Below, piece by piece: positions 27,854 through 36,262 of a stretch of DNA of 64,000 nt. The translations under genes were made by a program, and so were the position numbers. The DNA comes from Seonamhaeicola sp. S2-3. GTDB lineage: Bacteria > Bacteroidota > Bacteroidia > Flavobacteriales > Flavobacteriaceae. Below the pieces are notes generated by a model, which worked only from the letters and a program-made list of their open reading frames with translations, was not told where the DNA came from and searched no databases. The stretch covers positions 1,933,001-1,997,000 of the forward strand of contig NZ_CP019389.1 of assembly GCF_001971785.1 (NCBI RefSeq). Direction: 5' to 3'. Every line of letters begins with the position of its first letter. Within the stretch, counting starts at the first letter, position 1.

Positions 27854-27965
27854 AATAAGGTTTGTAGTTAAAATACTATATGCTAAAATCCGTATATTAA
27901 CAATAATCTATTGTTCTGTTGTAGAAATAAATAAAAACCCCAATATTTAAAATAAATTAATAATA

Positions 27966-28370
27966 ATGAAAGTATTAAAGAGTGTGCTAGTATTTGCCTT
28001 TTCAGGTCTTATGTTAGCAGGGTGTGGTGACAAAGAAGAGAAAAAGAAAGAAGGATTTTCTTATGAAAAAACAAAAACAGAAACAGTAAAACAGGTCAAC
28101 CAAGAAGCATCTAAAATAGACGAAACAGAAGTACAAAAATTATTAACAAAAAACACTTGTGTTGCTTGTCATAGTGCAGACAAAAAATTAATAGGGCCTT
28201 CATTTAAAGATATAGCTAAAAGAAATTATTCAGACGAAAGAATTGTAGAACTTATTTATAAACCAGAACCAGGAAATTGGCCAGAATATTCTGTTCCAAT
28301 GGCACCGTTACCCAATGTTCCTAAAAATGAGGCTTTAAAAATAGCTTCTTGGATTAATTCTTTAAACTAG
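27966..28370 (+). CDS. c-type cytochrome lipoprotein
   Basis: 134 residues. Lipobox LMLAGC (Cys20), a charged linker, then a class I cytochrome c domain with heme motif CVACH (Cys65, Cys68, His69) and the axial Met112 in SVPMAPLP. Such c551-like domains are often fused to or encoded with ThuA-domain or quinoprotein sugar dehydrogenases in Flavobacteriia. Here only a ThuA-like remnant survives downstream, so this cytochrome may be an orphan of a lost dehydrogenase. Confidence 0.9.
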   Translation: MKVLKSVLVFAFSGLMLAGCGDKEEKKKEGFSYEKTKTETVKQVNQEASKIDETEVQKLLTKNTCVACHSADKKLIGPSFKDIAKRNYSDERIVELIYKPEPGNWPEYSVPMAPLPNVPKNEALKIASWINSLN

Positions 28371-28551
28371 AAATTAAAGGAACTAAACAAATAATTCACC
28401 TTTAAAATTGCTTTAATTGTATAATTTAGGTGTAATTATTTAAAAACTAAATTCATTATAGTGCTATATTTTAAAAATTAACTAAATATAGTATTGATTT
28501 ATAGATGGTTATTGAATGGTATTTTATAAAATATTCAAAATAAGACGCTAG

Positions 28552-28707
28552 AGAAGAACTTCGTTTCTTAAAAAGCATATTATTGAAGCGACAGCAAAAC
28601 GCGGTACAGAATGGGCTGCAACAGGAAATGTAACACAAAAAACTGTTCCTGCAGATTTTCCAACAGAAACTCAAAAATCTACAAGACATTTTGAGCTAAA
28701 AAAATAA
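28552..28707 (+). pseudogene. C-terminal remnant of a ThuA-like domain protein
   Basis: In frame from a stop at 28549-28551 to TAA 28705-28707: HIIEATAKRGTEWAATGNVT then VPADFPT. The RGTEWAATGxVT...VPxDFPT pattern is the C-terminal end of ThuA (trehalose-utilisation-like) proteins. No start codon or upstream domain remains. The flanking DNA from 28371 to 28551 and from 28708 to about 28890 is A/T-rich and shows no gene. Confidence 0.55.
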
Positions 28708-28899
28708 AAATAGATTATTTGTTGAGAAGATTAAAGCTTCTTAAAATCTGTGAGTTACATACTCTATGATTTTTTATGTAAAATTGTAGGAGTTTTGGCT
28801 TAATTTCAATAAAATTTAAAATAAAAATAAGGTTGAGTTAAGAATTCATTAATTCATTTTAAAGTTAATTTAAAACCTGTTTATTTTTCAATTATTTAG

Positions 28900-28929
28900 T
28901 TGTGTAATTCATAATTAGTTGTAATTTTG
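28900..28929 (+). promoter_or_regulatory. Promoter of the arginine/proline operon leader
   Basis: TTG (28900-28902), a 19-nt spacer and TAATTTTG (28922-28929), a perfect TAnnTTTG box. Transcription should begin near 28936-28940, giving a leader of about 285 nt before the first gene. Confidence 0.7.
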
Positions 28930-28940
28930 CTGCTTATATT

Positions 28941-29133
28941 AACGAAAGGGGCTCACGCCGACGATTTAGAGTTAATAGTTAAGATAGTTATTCAGTGAAA
29001 ACAGGAAACAACATATCTCTTATCTCTTTTGTTCTAGTAAACACTACTAGAGCTGTTGTTGTGCGTTTTCCTCAACCACGCCCCTAAGGGGCTATTCAGT
29101 TTAAGAAAGCATCCGCTGCTTTCAATTTTCGTT
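28941..29133 (+). ncRNA. Candidate structured leader RNA of the arg/pro operon
   Basis: The segment is bounded by AACGAAA (28941-28947) and TTTCGTT (29127-29133), which pair. Inside are a stem GAAAAC/AACAAC with GTTGTT/GTTTTC around a symmetric internal loop, a perfect hairpin TCTAGTA-AACAC-TACTAGA and the hairpin GCCCCTAAGGGGC. A final hairpin GAAAGCA-TCCGC-TGCTTTC is followed by AATTTT. AGGGGC occurs twice (28947-28952 and 29087-29092) and both copies can pair with the single GCCCCT, so two folds compete. No Arg-rich leader peptide and no ATG are seen. It may be a regulatory leader or an interspersed structured repeat. Confidence 0.5.
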
Positions 29134-29224
29134 ATTATTTAGAATATAAAAAGTACAAAGCTTAAAGGCTTAATTAAATGCTTAAAGTTTAATTAGTTCT
29201 TAAGTGTTTAATAATTATTGAAAA

Positions 29225-29812
29225 ATGAATTCAATATTGAATATAGATAAAAATATTGTGGTTGAGGAAGCTAAGTCCTATTGTGATTTACAAGGTTTAG
29301 AAGTTGTTTTTACTTATGAGATTTCAAAAACTAATTTGCAGATAATCTCAGAAAGAACAAAAAATCTTCCTGCAATGTATCATGCCAGTGTAGGTATGTT
29401 ACAAGATCGTTTAAAAAATGGTTGTTATCTTTTAATGAAAGATGGCGAAATCTATGGGCATATTTTTGCTCATAGGCATACTATTGATAAATATTCGGTT
29501 TTTGAGCGCTCGTCTTTGTGGGTGCATAAAGCTTACAGAAACCATAATTTAGGACTACTTTTAATGGATTGCTTAACCAAAAAATTCTCTAAAGAATTTC
29601 TTATTTCAATAGCTCAAGATGCTACTGTGCACCACAACAATGAGTTATTAGGTATGCAGTTTATTACGCTAAAAGATTTGTCTCCAGTTTTAATTGAAAC
29701 CTTAGAAAAACTAGGTAAGCTAAGAGACGAATACAAATACAAATATTACGTTAATCCATATTTCGAATCTAAAATAAATCAATTTAATAAGATTCTTAAA
29801 AATAAAATTTAA
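29225..29812 (+). CDS. GNAT-family N-acyltransferase; candidate N-acylglutamate synthase
   Basis: 195 residues, GNAT fold. The acyl-CoA-binding segment is seen as SSLWVHKAYRNHNLGLLLMDCL (about residues 98-119), preceded by CYLLMKDGEIYGHIF. It lies 9 nt upstream of argG and is the first gene of an arginine operon that has neither argA nor argJ. The missing first step, N-acylation of glutamate (acetyl or succinyl), is thus best explained by this gene. The role is inferred from context; sequence alone says only GNAT. Confidence 0.7.
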   Translation: MNSILNIDKNIVVEEAKSYCDLQGLEVVFTYEISKTNLQIISERTKNLPAMYHASVGMLQDRLKNGCYLLMKDGEIYGHIFAHRHTIDKYSVFERSSLWVHKAYRNHNLGLLLMDCLTKKFSKEFLISIAQDATVHHNNELLGMQFITLKDLSPVLIETLEKLGKLRDEYKYKYYVNPYFESKINQFNKILKNKI

Positions 29813-29821
29813 TTAATTACA

Positions 29822-30997
29822 ATGAAAAAGTTAGTTATAGCCTACAGTGGCGGCTTAGATACATCATATTGTGCGGTAAGTTTATCAAAAGAATATGAAG
29901 TACATGCAGTAAGTGTAAATACAGGAGGATTTACCCAAGCAGAAATAGATCATATAGAAAGTAACGCCTATAAAATGGGGGTTGCTACCTACAAAAACAT
30001 TAATGCCATAGCTACGTTTTACCAAAAAGTAGTAAAGTATTTAATTTTTGGTAACGTATTAAAAAACAATACCTACCCATTATCGGTTAGTGCAGAACGT
30101 ATTATTCAAGCTATTGAAATTGTAGAATACGCTAAAAGTATAGGCGCAGAATATATTGCTCATGGAAGCACAGGTGCAGGAAATGATCAAGTAAGGTTTG
30201 ATATGATTTTTCAAACTTTAGCACCAAATATTAAAATTATAACACCCATTAGAGACGAGCAATTAACCAGACAACAAGAAATAGACTATTTAAAGGAAAA
30301 TGGTATTGATATGTCTTGGGAAAAAGCAAAATACTCCATTAACAAAGGACTTTGGGGAACTAGTGTTGGTGGTGCCGAAACCTTAACTTCAGAAAAACCA
30401 TTACCAGATGAAGCGTATCCGTCGCAATTAAAACACGCCGAAGAAGAAAAAGTTAAGCTTACATTTAATAAAGGTGAGTTGGTAGCTGTAAACGGTGTAG
30501 AAAACAATCCTGAAGTTAATATTGAAGTGTTAAACAATTTAGCATCGGGCTATGCTATTGGTAGAGATATTCATGTAGGCGATACTATAGTAGGTATTAA
30601 AGGTAGAGTAGGGTTTGAAGCTGCAGCTGCCTTAATTACTATTAAAGCTCATCATTTATTAGAAAAACACACATTAACTAAATGGCAATTACAACATAAA
30701 GAATACATAGCAAGTTTTTATGGTATGCATTTACATGAAGGGCAATATTTAGACCCTGTAATGAGAGATATGGAAGCCTTTTTACAAAGCAGTCAAGAAA
30801 AAGTAACTGGCGATGTAACTGTAACATTAAAACCTTACCATTTTGATTTAGATGGTATTAGCTCTGAACACGATTTAATGAGTGCTAAATTTGGTAGTTA
30901 TGGTGAAGAAAACAAAGCGTGGACAGCAGATGACGCTAAAGGATTTATTAAAATTCTTGGAAATCAAAATAAAATATATCAACAGGTAAATAGTTAG
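29822..30997 (+). CDS. argG: Argininosuccinate synthase
   Basis: 391 residues. The N-terminal ATP-pyrophosphatase P-loop is KLVIAYSGGLDTSYCAV. Citrulline and aspartate site segments (YIAHGSTGAGNDQVRFD, YSINKGLWGTSVGGAETL) follow. It joins citrulline and aspartate in the penultimate step of arginine synthesis. It sits second in the operon, 9 nt after the GNAT gene. Confidence 0.96.
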   Translation: MKKLVIAYSGGLDTSYCAVSLSKEYEVHAVSVNTGGFTQAEIDHIESNAYKMGVATYKNINAIATFYQKVVKYLIFGNVLKNNTYPLSVSAERIIQAIEIVEYAKSIGAEYIAHGSTGAGNDQVRFDMIFQTLAPNIKIITPIRDEQLTRQQEIDYLKENGIDMSWEKAKYSINKGLWGTSVGGAETLTSEKPLPDEAYPSQLKHAEEEKVKLTFNKGELVAVNGVENNPEVNIEVLNNLASGYAIGRDIHVGDTIVGIKGRVGFEAAAALITIKAHHLLEKHTLTKWQLQHKEYIASFYGMHLHEGQYLDPVMRDMEAFLQSSQEKVTGDVTVTLKPYHFDLDGISSEHDLMSAKFGSYGEENKAWTADDAKGFIKILGNQNKIYQQVNS

Positions 30998-31072
30998 TTA
31001 TTGGTTGTTAGTTGAAGGTTGAATTTTTAACCTAAAACTTACATCAATGCAAATAGCCAAAAGCTATATAAA

Positions 31073-32056
31073 ATGAAAAAAATACAAGTTGGAATTATTG
31101 GTGGTGCTGGTTATACTGCCGGAGAATTAATAAGATTGTTAATTAACCACCCTGAAGCCGAAATAGATTTTGTTTACAGTACAAGTAATGCTGGTAACCA
31201 AATTAGTAAGGTACACCAAGATTTAGTAGGTACGTTAAATAAAACCTTTACAGATACTGTAAACCCTAATGTAGATGTGTTATTTTTATGTTTAGGGCAT
31301 GGTAATTCGGTTAAGTTTTTATCGGCTAACAAATTTTCTGATAACACTAAAATTATTGACTTAGGAAATGATTTTAGATTGGAAGCCGATAAAGTTTTTG
31401 AAGGAAAAACTTTTGTTTATGGGTTACCAGAACTTAATAAATCTGATATAGAATCTGCCAATTATATTGCCAACCCAGGTTGTTTTGCTACCAGTATTCA
31501 GTTAGGGTTGTTGCCTTTGGCAAATGCAGGTTTGTTACATAAAGATGTGCATATAAATGCGGTTACAGGCGCTACAGGTGCAGGAACTTCATTGTCTGCT
31601 ACCACACATTATACCTGGAGAGATAACAATTTTTCATATTATAAACCCTTTACGCATCAGCATTTAGGAGAAATCAATCAATCGGTAAAACAATTGCAAA
31701 ATAGTTTCAATTCAGATATTTTATTTATGCCGAATAGAGGAAATTTTTCAAGAGGTATTTTTGCAACCATTTATACTGATTTTGAAGGTACTATTGAAGA
31801 AGCTAAAACTATTTATAAAGAGTTTTATAAAGATGCTGTTTTTACTTTTATAAGCGACGATTTTTTACATCTTAAACAGGTAGTAAACACCAATAAATGT
31901 TTAGTGCATTTACATATACACGAAGGTAAATTATTAATAACCAGTATTATTGATAATTTATTAAAAGGTGCATCGGGGCAAGCGGTTCAGAATATGAATT
32001 TAATGTTTGGCTTAGAAGAAACCACAGGTTTAGAATTAAAAGCAACATATTTTTAG
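31073..32056 (+). CDS. argC: N-acyl-gamma-glutamyl-phosphate reductase
   Basis: 327 residues. N-terminal NADP-binding GIIGGAGYTAGELIRLL, active-site cysteine in YIANPGCFATSIQLGL, and HQHLGEINQS. It reduces N-acylglutamyl phosphate to the semialdehyde. Family substrate is the N-acetyl compound; in Bacteroides the route uses N-succinyl intermediates, so acyl specificity here is open. An interspersed repeat lies between it and proC. Confidence 0.95.
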   Translation: MKKIQVGIIGGAGYTAGELIRLLINHPEAEIDFVYSTSNAGNQISKVHQDLVGTLNKTFTDTVNPNVDVLFLCLGHGNSVKFLSANKFSDNTKIIDLGNDFRLEADKVFEGKTFVYGLPELNKSDIESANYIANPGCFATSIQLGLLPLANAGLLHKDVHINAVTGATGAGTSLSATTHYTWRDNNFSYYKPFTHQHLGEINQSVKQLQNSFNSDILFMPNRGNFSRGIFATIYTDFEGTIEEAKTIYKEFYKDAVFTFISDDFLHLKQVVNTNKCLVHLHIHEGKLLITSIIDNLLKGASGQAVQNMNLMFGLEETTGLELKATYF

Positions 32057-32066
32057 AGAAACAGTG

Positions 32067-32152
32067 GTGCGTTAGCGATTGATGCGGTATCCTTTTTTTG
32101 AGGTACGAGAAAAAAGATATAGCGGAAAGCGCGACCCCTTGTGGGTAACGCC
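32067..32152 (+). repeat. Flavobacterial interspersed repeat, copy A
   Basis: Starts GCGTTAG(C)GATTGA and ends CGGAAAGCGCGACCCC...GGGTAACGCC; near-inverted ends (TGCGTTA / TAACGCC) and an inner hairpin (TATCC-T-run / A-run-GATA). The same frame of conserved blocks with a different middle occurs at 58551-58640. It lies in the argC-proC gap. Confidence 0.65.
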
Positions 32153-32173
32153 ATAAAAATAAAAAAACGAAGC

Positions 32174-32968
32174 ATGAAAATAGCCATTATAGGAACAGGA
32201 AATTTAGGTAGTTCTATAGCTAAGGGACTTATTAAAAACAAGTCGTTCACCTCTTTGTACTTAAGTGATAAAAATACGTCTGCGGTTAAAAGTTTTGAAG
32301 ATGAAGATTATGTAACTATTACCAATTACAACAAAGAAGCGGTAATGAATTCTGATGTCATAATTTTTGCATTACAACCAAAGCATGTAGAAAGTGTATT
32401 AGAGGAAGTAGAATCTGTAATTACCAAAAAACATTTAATTATGTCGGTAGCCGCAGGATTTGCCATTTCTAAAATAGAAAGTGTTATTGGAGTCGATAAA
32501 CACATTATTCGTGTTATGCCTAATACGGCCATTTCTATTGGGAAATCTATGACTTGTTTGTCGCCCAATGCAATAGGTGAGGAAAAAATAGAGCTTGCTA
32601 AAACCATTTTTAACCAATTAGGAACTACTATGGTAATTCCAGAAGAGCAAATACAGGCAGCAACGGTTATTTGTGCTAGTGGTATTGCTTTTTGGATGCG
32701 TTTAGTACGTGCTACCACACAAGGTGCTATTCAGTTAGGTTTTGAGGCAGAAGAAGCGCATCAGTTAGCACTACAAACCTGTTACGGGGCGGCTAGTTTA
32801 TTAAAAGAATCTGGAAGACATCCTGAAGCAGAAATTGATAGGGTAACTACTCCAAGTGGTTGTACCATTGCGGGGTTAAATGAAATGGAACATCAAGGAT
32901 TGAGTTCTGCTTTAATACAAGGAATTAACGCTTCTTTTGAAAAAATTAATGAAATAAAAAACGGTTGA
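32174..32968 (+). CDS. proC: Pyrroline-5-carboxylate reductase
   Basis: 264 residues from ATG 32174, which begins MKIAIIGTGNLGSSIAKGL. The earlier in-frame ATG at 32141 lies inside the repeat and adds unrelated residues. NADP-binding GTGNLG and the conserved C-terminal VTTPSGCTIAGLNEMEHQG are clear. It makes proline from pyrroline-5-carboxylate. Its presence among arg genes couples proline and arginine synthesis. Confidence 0.94.
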   Translation: MKIAIIGTGNLGSSIAKGLIKNKSFTSLYLSDKNTSAVKSFEDEDYVTITNYNKEAVMNSDVIIFALQPKHVESVLEEVESVITKKHLIMSVAAGFAISKIESVIGVDKHIIRVMPNTAISIGKSMTCLSPNAIGEEKIELAKTIFNQLGTTMVIPEEQIQAATVICASGIAFWMRLVRATTQGAIQLGFEAEEAHQLALQTCYGAASLLKESGRHPEAEIDRVTTPSGCTIAGLNEMEHQGLSSALIQGINASFEKINEIKNG

Positions 32969-32981
32969 TAGCGCTTTTATT

Positions 32982-33038
32982 AAGCAGTAAGCAGTAAGCA
33001 GTAAAGCAGTAAGCAGTGAGTAGTGAGCAGTGAGTTGT
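32982..33038 (+). repeat. Heptanucleotide tandem repeat (AAGCAGT)
   Basis: Eight units of 7 bp, four of them in perfect pairs or triplets (AAGCAGT), later ones drifting to GAGTAGT, GAGCAGT, GAGTTGT; one extra A after unit three. It lies between proC and argD inside the operon and contains no gene. Confidence 0.85.
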
Positions 33039-33081
33039 AACTAGCTACCATCAACCTATTAACAAATAACAACAAGAAAAA

Positions 33082-34206
33082 ATGCCATTATTTGACGTTT
33101 ATCCATTATATAATGTAACACCCGTTTCGGGTAAAGGTATTCATGTGTACGATGATAAAGGAACAGAATATCTAGACCTTTACGGTGGGCACGCCGTAAT
33201 TTCTATTGGGCACGCGCACCCAAATTACGTAGCAGCAGTTAGCAAACAAGTTGAAACATTAGGGTTTTATTCTAATGCTATTCAAAATCCGTTACAAAGG
33301 CAGTTAGCCAATAAGTTAGAAACGCTTTCAGGTTGTAAAGATTACCAATTGTTTTTGTGTAATTCTGGTGCCGAAGCTAATGAAAATGCGCTTAAACTAG
33401 CATCTTTTAAAACAGGAAAGAAACGTGTTGTAGCTTTTAGTAATGGCTTTCACGGACGTACATCGGCGGCGGTTGCTGTAACCGATAATAAAAACATTAT
33501 AGCACCAATTAACGCGCAACAAGCGGTAACCATTTTACCTTTAAATGATGTTGACGGTGTAAAAACCGAATTAGAAAAAGGTGATGTTTGTGCGGTTATT
33601 GTTGAGTTTATTCAAGGTGTAGGAGGCTTAGACCAAGGGAGTAAAGAATTTTTTGAGCAAGTTTTTGCACTTTGTAAAGCCAATAACACCATGTTTATAG
33701 CCGATGAGGTACAGTCTGGTTACGGGCGTTCGGGTAAATTCTTCGCGTTTCAGCATTATAATGTAACGCCAGATATTATTTCAATAGCTAAAGGTATGGG
33801 CAATGGTTTTCCTATTGGGGGTGTGTTAATTCATCCAGATATTGAAGCTAAATACGGTATGTTAGGTACCACTTTTGGAGGAAATCATTTGGCTTGTGCT
33901 GCAGGATTAGCAGTATTGGATACTATTGAAGAAGAACATTTAATTGATAATGTAAACGAAATGTCTGAGTGTTTTATTGAAAAATCAAAAGATATTTCTG
34001 AGATAAAGAATGTTAAAGGGCGTGGGCTAATGCTTGGTTTAGAATTTAACTTTGAAGTTAGCGAATTACGAAAAAAACTAATTTACAATCATCATATTTT
34101 CACTGGTGGCGCAGCAAACAAAAAGTTACTAAGAATTTTACCGCCTTTAAATATTGAAAAATCACATATCAATCAATTTTTTGATGCCTTAAAAAAGGTG
34201 TTATAA
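33082..34206 (+). CDS. argD: N-acylornithine aminotransferase (class III)
   Basis: 374 residues. PLP class III aminotransferase: LDLYGGHAVISIGHAHP, NSGAEANENALKLAS, FHGRT, FIADEVQSGYGRSGKFFAFQ and the Schiff-base Lys in ISIAKGMGNGFPIGG. It converts N-acylglutamate semialdehyde to N-acylornithine. An ornithine aminotransferase (RocD) role is possible but less likely beside argC, argB and argF'. Confidence 0.92.
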   Translation: MPLFDVYPLYNVTPVSGKGIHVYDDKGTEYLDLYGGHAVISIGHAHPNYVAAVSKQVETLGFYSNAIQNPLQRQLANKLETLSGCKDYQLFLCNSGAEANENALKLASFKTGKKRVVAFSNGFHGRTSAAVAVTDNKNIIAPINAQQAVTILPLNDVDGVKTELEKGDVCAVIVEFIQGVGGLDQGSKEFFEQVFALCKANNTMFIADEVQSGYGRSGKFFAFQHYNVTPDIISIAKGMGNGFPIGGVLIHPDIEAKYGMLGTTFGGNHLACAAGLAVLDTIEEEHLIDNVNEMSECFIEKSKDISEIKNVKGRGLMLGLEFNFEVSELRKKLIYNHHIFTGGAANKKLLRILPPLNIEKSHINQFFDALKKVL

Positions 34207-34292
34207 AAAGTTTAACAAAAAATTATAAAGCTAAGTTCTGCATACAAAAAGAATAATTGTAGAATATAAGCTAAACAATAAAAAAAGAAGAA

Positions 34293-35489
34293 ATGAACAC
34301 CTTACTATCTATTGAAAAAAGAAACGCTGTTTTGTTAAAAATGGCAAAACTTTTAGAAGCAGAAAGGCAAGCAATTATTGAAATTAATAAAGTTGATTTA
34401 GAATCGTACCAAGGCGAAGATATTTCTATGTACGATCGTTTAAAAGTAGACGATTCTAAAGTTGATGAGATGATAAAATCTGTTAGTCATTTGGCGTCTC
34501 AAGAAGATCCAGTTGGTGTAGAGCGTTTTAGTTTTAAGCACGAAAACGGCATGCAGGTTTACAACAAAACCGCATCGTTTGGTACGGTATTAATTATTTA
34601 CGAATCAAGACCCGATGTTACCGTTGAGGCTGCAGGTATTGCCTTTAAATCAGGAAACAAAATTCTTTTAAAAGGTGGTAAAGAATCGTTGCGTTCTAAC
34701 CTAAAAATTGTGGAACTGTGGCATCAAGCATTACAAGAAGTAGATGCATCAACCGATTGGGTAGAATATTTACAATTTAATAGAACTGAAACCCAAGCCT
34801 TTTTAGAAAAACCAACACAACCAGTAGATTTAATTGTACCTAGAGGAGGTGAACGATTAATTGCCTTTGTTAAAGAGCATGCAGCGTGTCCTGTAATTGT
34901 AAGTGGGCGTGGTAATAATTTTGTATATGTACATAAAGATGCCGATACATCAATTGCCTTGGATGTAATTGTAAATGGTAAAACCGCAAAAATTTCGGCT
35001 TGTAATGCTGTTGATAAAGTGCTAATTGATTCTAATCTGCCAAATAAAAATGAGTTTATAGAAGCATTAATTTCAAAATTGAAAGAGTTCAATGTTGAAA
35101 TTTTAGGAGATGATAAAACGTCAAGTTTTGAAGCTATTAACCCTTTTAATTCTGAAGACGTTTGGTTTGAAGAGTTTTTAGATTATAAAATTGTTATTGG
35201 TGAAATAGCATCTAACACCGATGCTATTGCTAAAATAAATAAGTACTCTGGCGGGCATTCGTCTTCTATTATTACTAAAGATGAGGCCGAAGCTAAAATT
35301 TTTATGGAAAATGTAGATACTGCTGCAGTATATCATAATGCATCTACCCGATTTACCGATGGCGGACAATTAGGTTTAGGAGGAGAGTTAGCCATTAGTA
35401 CAGATAAATTACACCAACGAGGGCCTATTGGGTTACAACATTTGGTAACCAATAAATGGTATATTTTTGGTAACGGACAAACCAGATAG
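34293..35489 (+). CDS. proA: Glutamate-5-semialdehyde dehydrogenase
   Basis: 398 residues, aldehyde-dehydrogenase fold: GTVLIIYESRPDVTVEAAGIAFKSGNKILLKGGKE, VPRGGERLIAFVKE and active-site Cys in TAKISACNAVDKVL. It reduces glutamyl-5-phosphate in proline synthesis. ProB follows after a single nucleotide, so the pair is tightly coupled. Confidence 0.95.
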   Translation: MNTLLSIEKRNAVLLKMAKLLEAERQAIIEINKVDLESYQGEDISMYDRLKVDDSKVDEMIKSVSHLASQEDPVGVERFSFKHENGMQVYNKTASFGTVLIIYESRPDVTVEAAGIAFKSGNKILLKGGKESLRSNLKIVELWHQALQEVDASTDWVEYLQFNRTETQAFLEKPTQPVDLIVPRGGERLIAFVKEHAACPVIVSGRGNNFVYVHKDADTSIALDVIVNGKTAKISACNAVDKVLIDSNLPNKNEFIEALISKLKEFNVEILGDDKTSSFEAINPFNSEDVWFEEFLDYKIVIGEIASNTDAIAKINKYSGGHSSSIITKDEAEAKIFMENVDTAAVYHNASTRFTDGGQLGLGGELAISTDKLHQRGPIGLQHLVTNKWYIFGNGQTR

Positions 35490-35490
35490 C

Positions 35491-36255
35491 ATGCAAAAGA
35501 AAAAGCGCATATTACTTAAAGTAGGGTCTAATACTTTAACTAAAGAAACCGATAATATTTCCAGAGGAAAGATTGAAGATATTGCAAATCAAATCACGAA
35601 ACTTCAAGATACTTGTGAGTTTATTGTAGTGAGTTCTGGCGCTATTGCAGTAGCAAAACAGTTTGTGAAATTAGAAAGTAAACGCAAAGAAATTTTTGTA
35701 AAACAAGCGTTGGCATCTATTGGGCAGCCGCATTTAATTAGAATTTACCAAGAAATTTTTAGAGAATATGGCCTTTTAAGTTCACAGTGTTTATTATCGT
35801 ATTCAGATTTCGAAAAAGAAGAAAGTATTGTAAACATAACCAATACCATTAACGTTTTGGTAAATAACAATTATATTCCCATCATTAATGAAAACGATAC
35901 GGTAGCTACCGATGAAATTAAATTTGGCGATAATGATAAACTGGGAGCCTTAACAGCATCACTTTTAAACGCCGATTTGTTTATTATTGCAACAAACACA
36001 AACGGTATTTACACCAAAAGTTCTATGGAAAATGGTACACCAAAAACCATAGAACAGGTGTCAGATTTTGAAGCTTTAAAAGCTCAAGTTGTTAATTCTA
36101 AATCCTCACATGGCAGCGGTGGTATGCAAAGTAAAATTGAAGCTGCCGAGGTTACTAAAAAAGCAAATATTGAAACATGGATAGTAAACGGTTTAGAAGA
36201 TAATTTTATTTTGAACGCCATGAAAAACAAGGTGCCGTTTACCAAAATAATATAA
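35491..36255 (+). CDS. proB: Glutamate 5-kinase (short form, no PUA domain)
   Basis: 254 residues from ATG 35491, 1 nt after the proA stop. The upstream frame overlaps proA and is not used. Amino-acid kinase fold: ILLKVGSNTLTKE, FIVVSSGAIAVAK, INENDTVATDEIKFGDNDKLGALTA and GTGGM-like GSGGMQSKIEAA. The C-terminal PUA domain of enterobacterial ProB is absent, as in many Bacteroidota. Confidence 0.94.
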   Translation: MQKKKRILLKVGSNTLTKETDNISRGKIEDIANQITKLQDTCEFIVVSSGAIAVAKQFVKLESKRKEIFVKQALASIGQPHLIRIYQEIFREYGLLSSQCLLSYSDFEKEESIVNITNTINVLVNNNYIPIINENDTVATDEIKFGDNDKLGALTASLLNADLFIIATNTNGIYTKSSMENGTPKTIEQVSDFEALKAQVVNSKSSHGSGGMQSKIEAAEVTKKANIETWIVNGLEDNFILNAMKNKVPFTKII

Positions 36256-36262
36256 ATTTAAA

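Noticed and set aside
28471-28689. 72-codon minus frame after the cytochrome gene
   Set aside because: Its plus-strand counterpart reads as a ThuA-like tail; the minus frame is Cys/Phe/Ser-rich noise.
28941-29133. tmRNA, 6S or T-box for the arg leader
   Set aside because: The GGGGCT start recalls tmRNA, but no tRNA-like ends, tag frame or T-box sequence is present.
32326-32718. 130-codon minus frame inside proC
   Set aside because: Antisense shadow of the conserved reductase.
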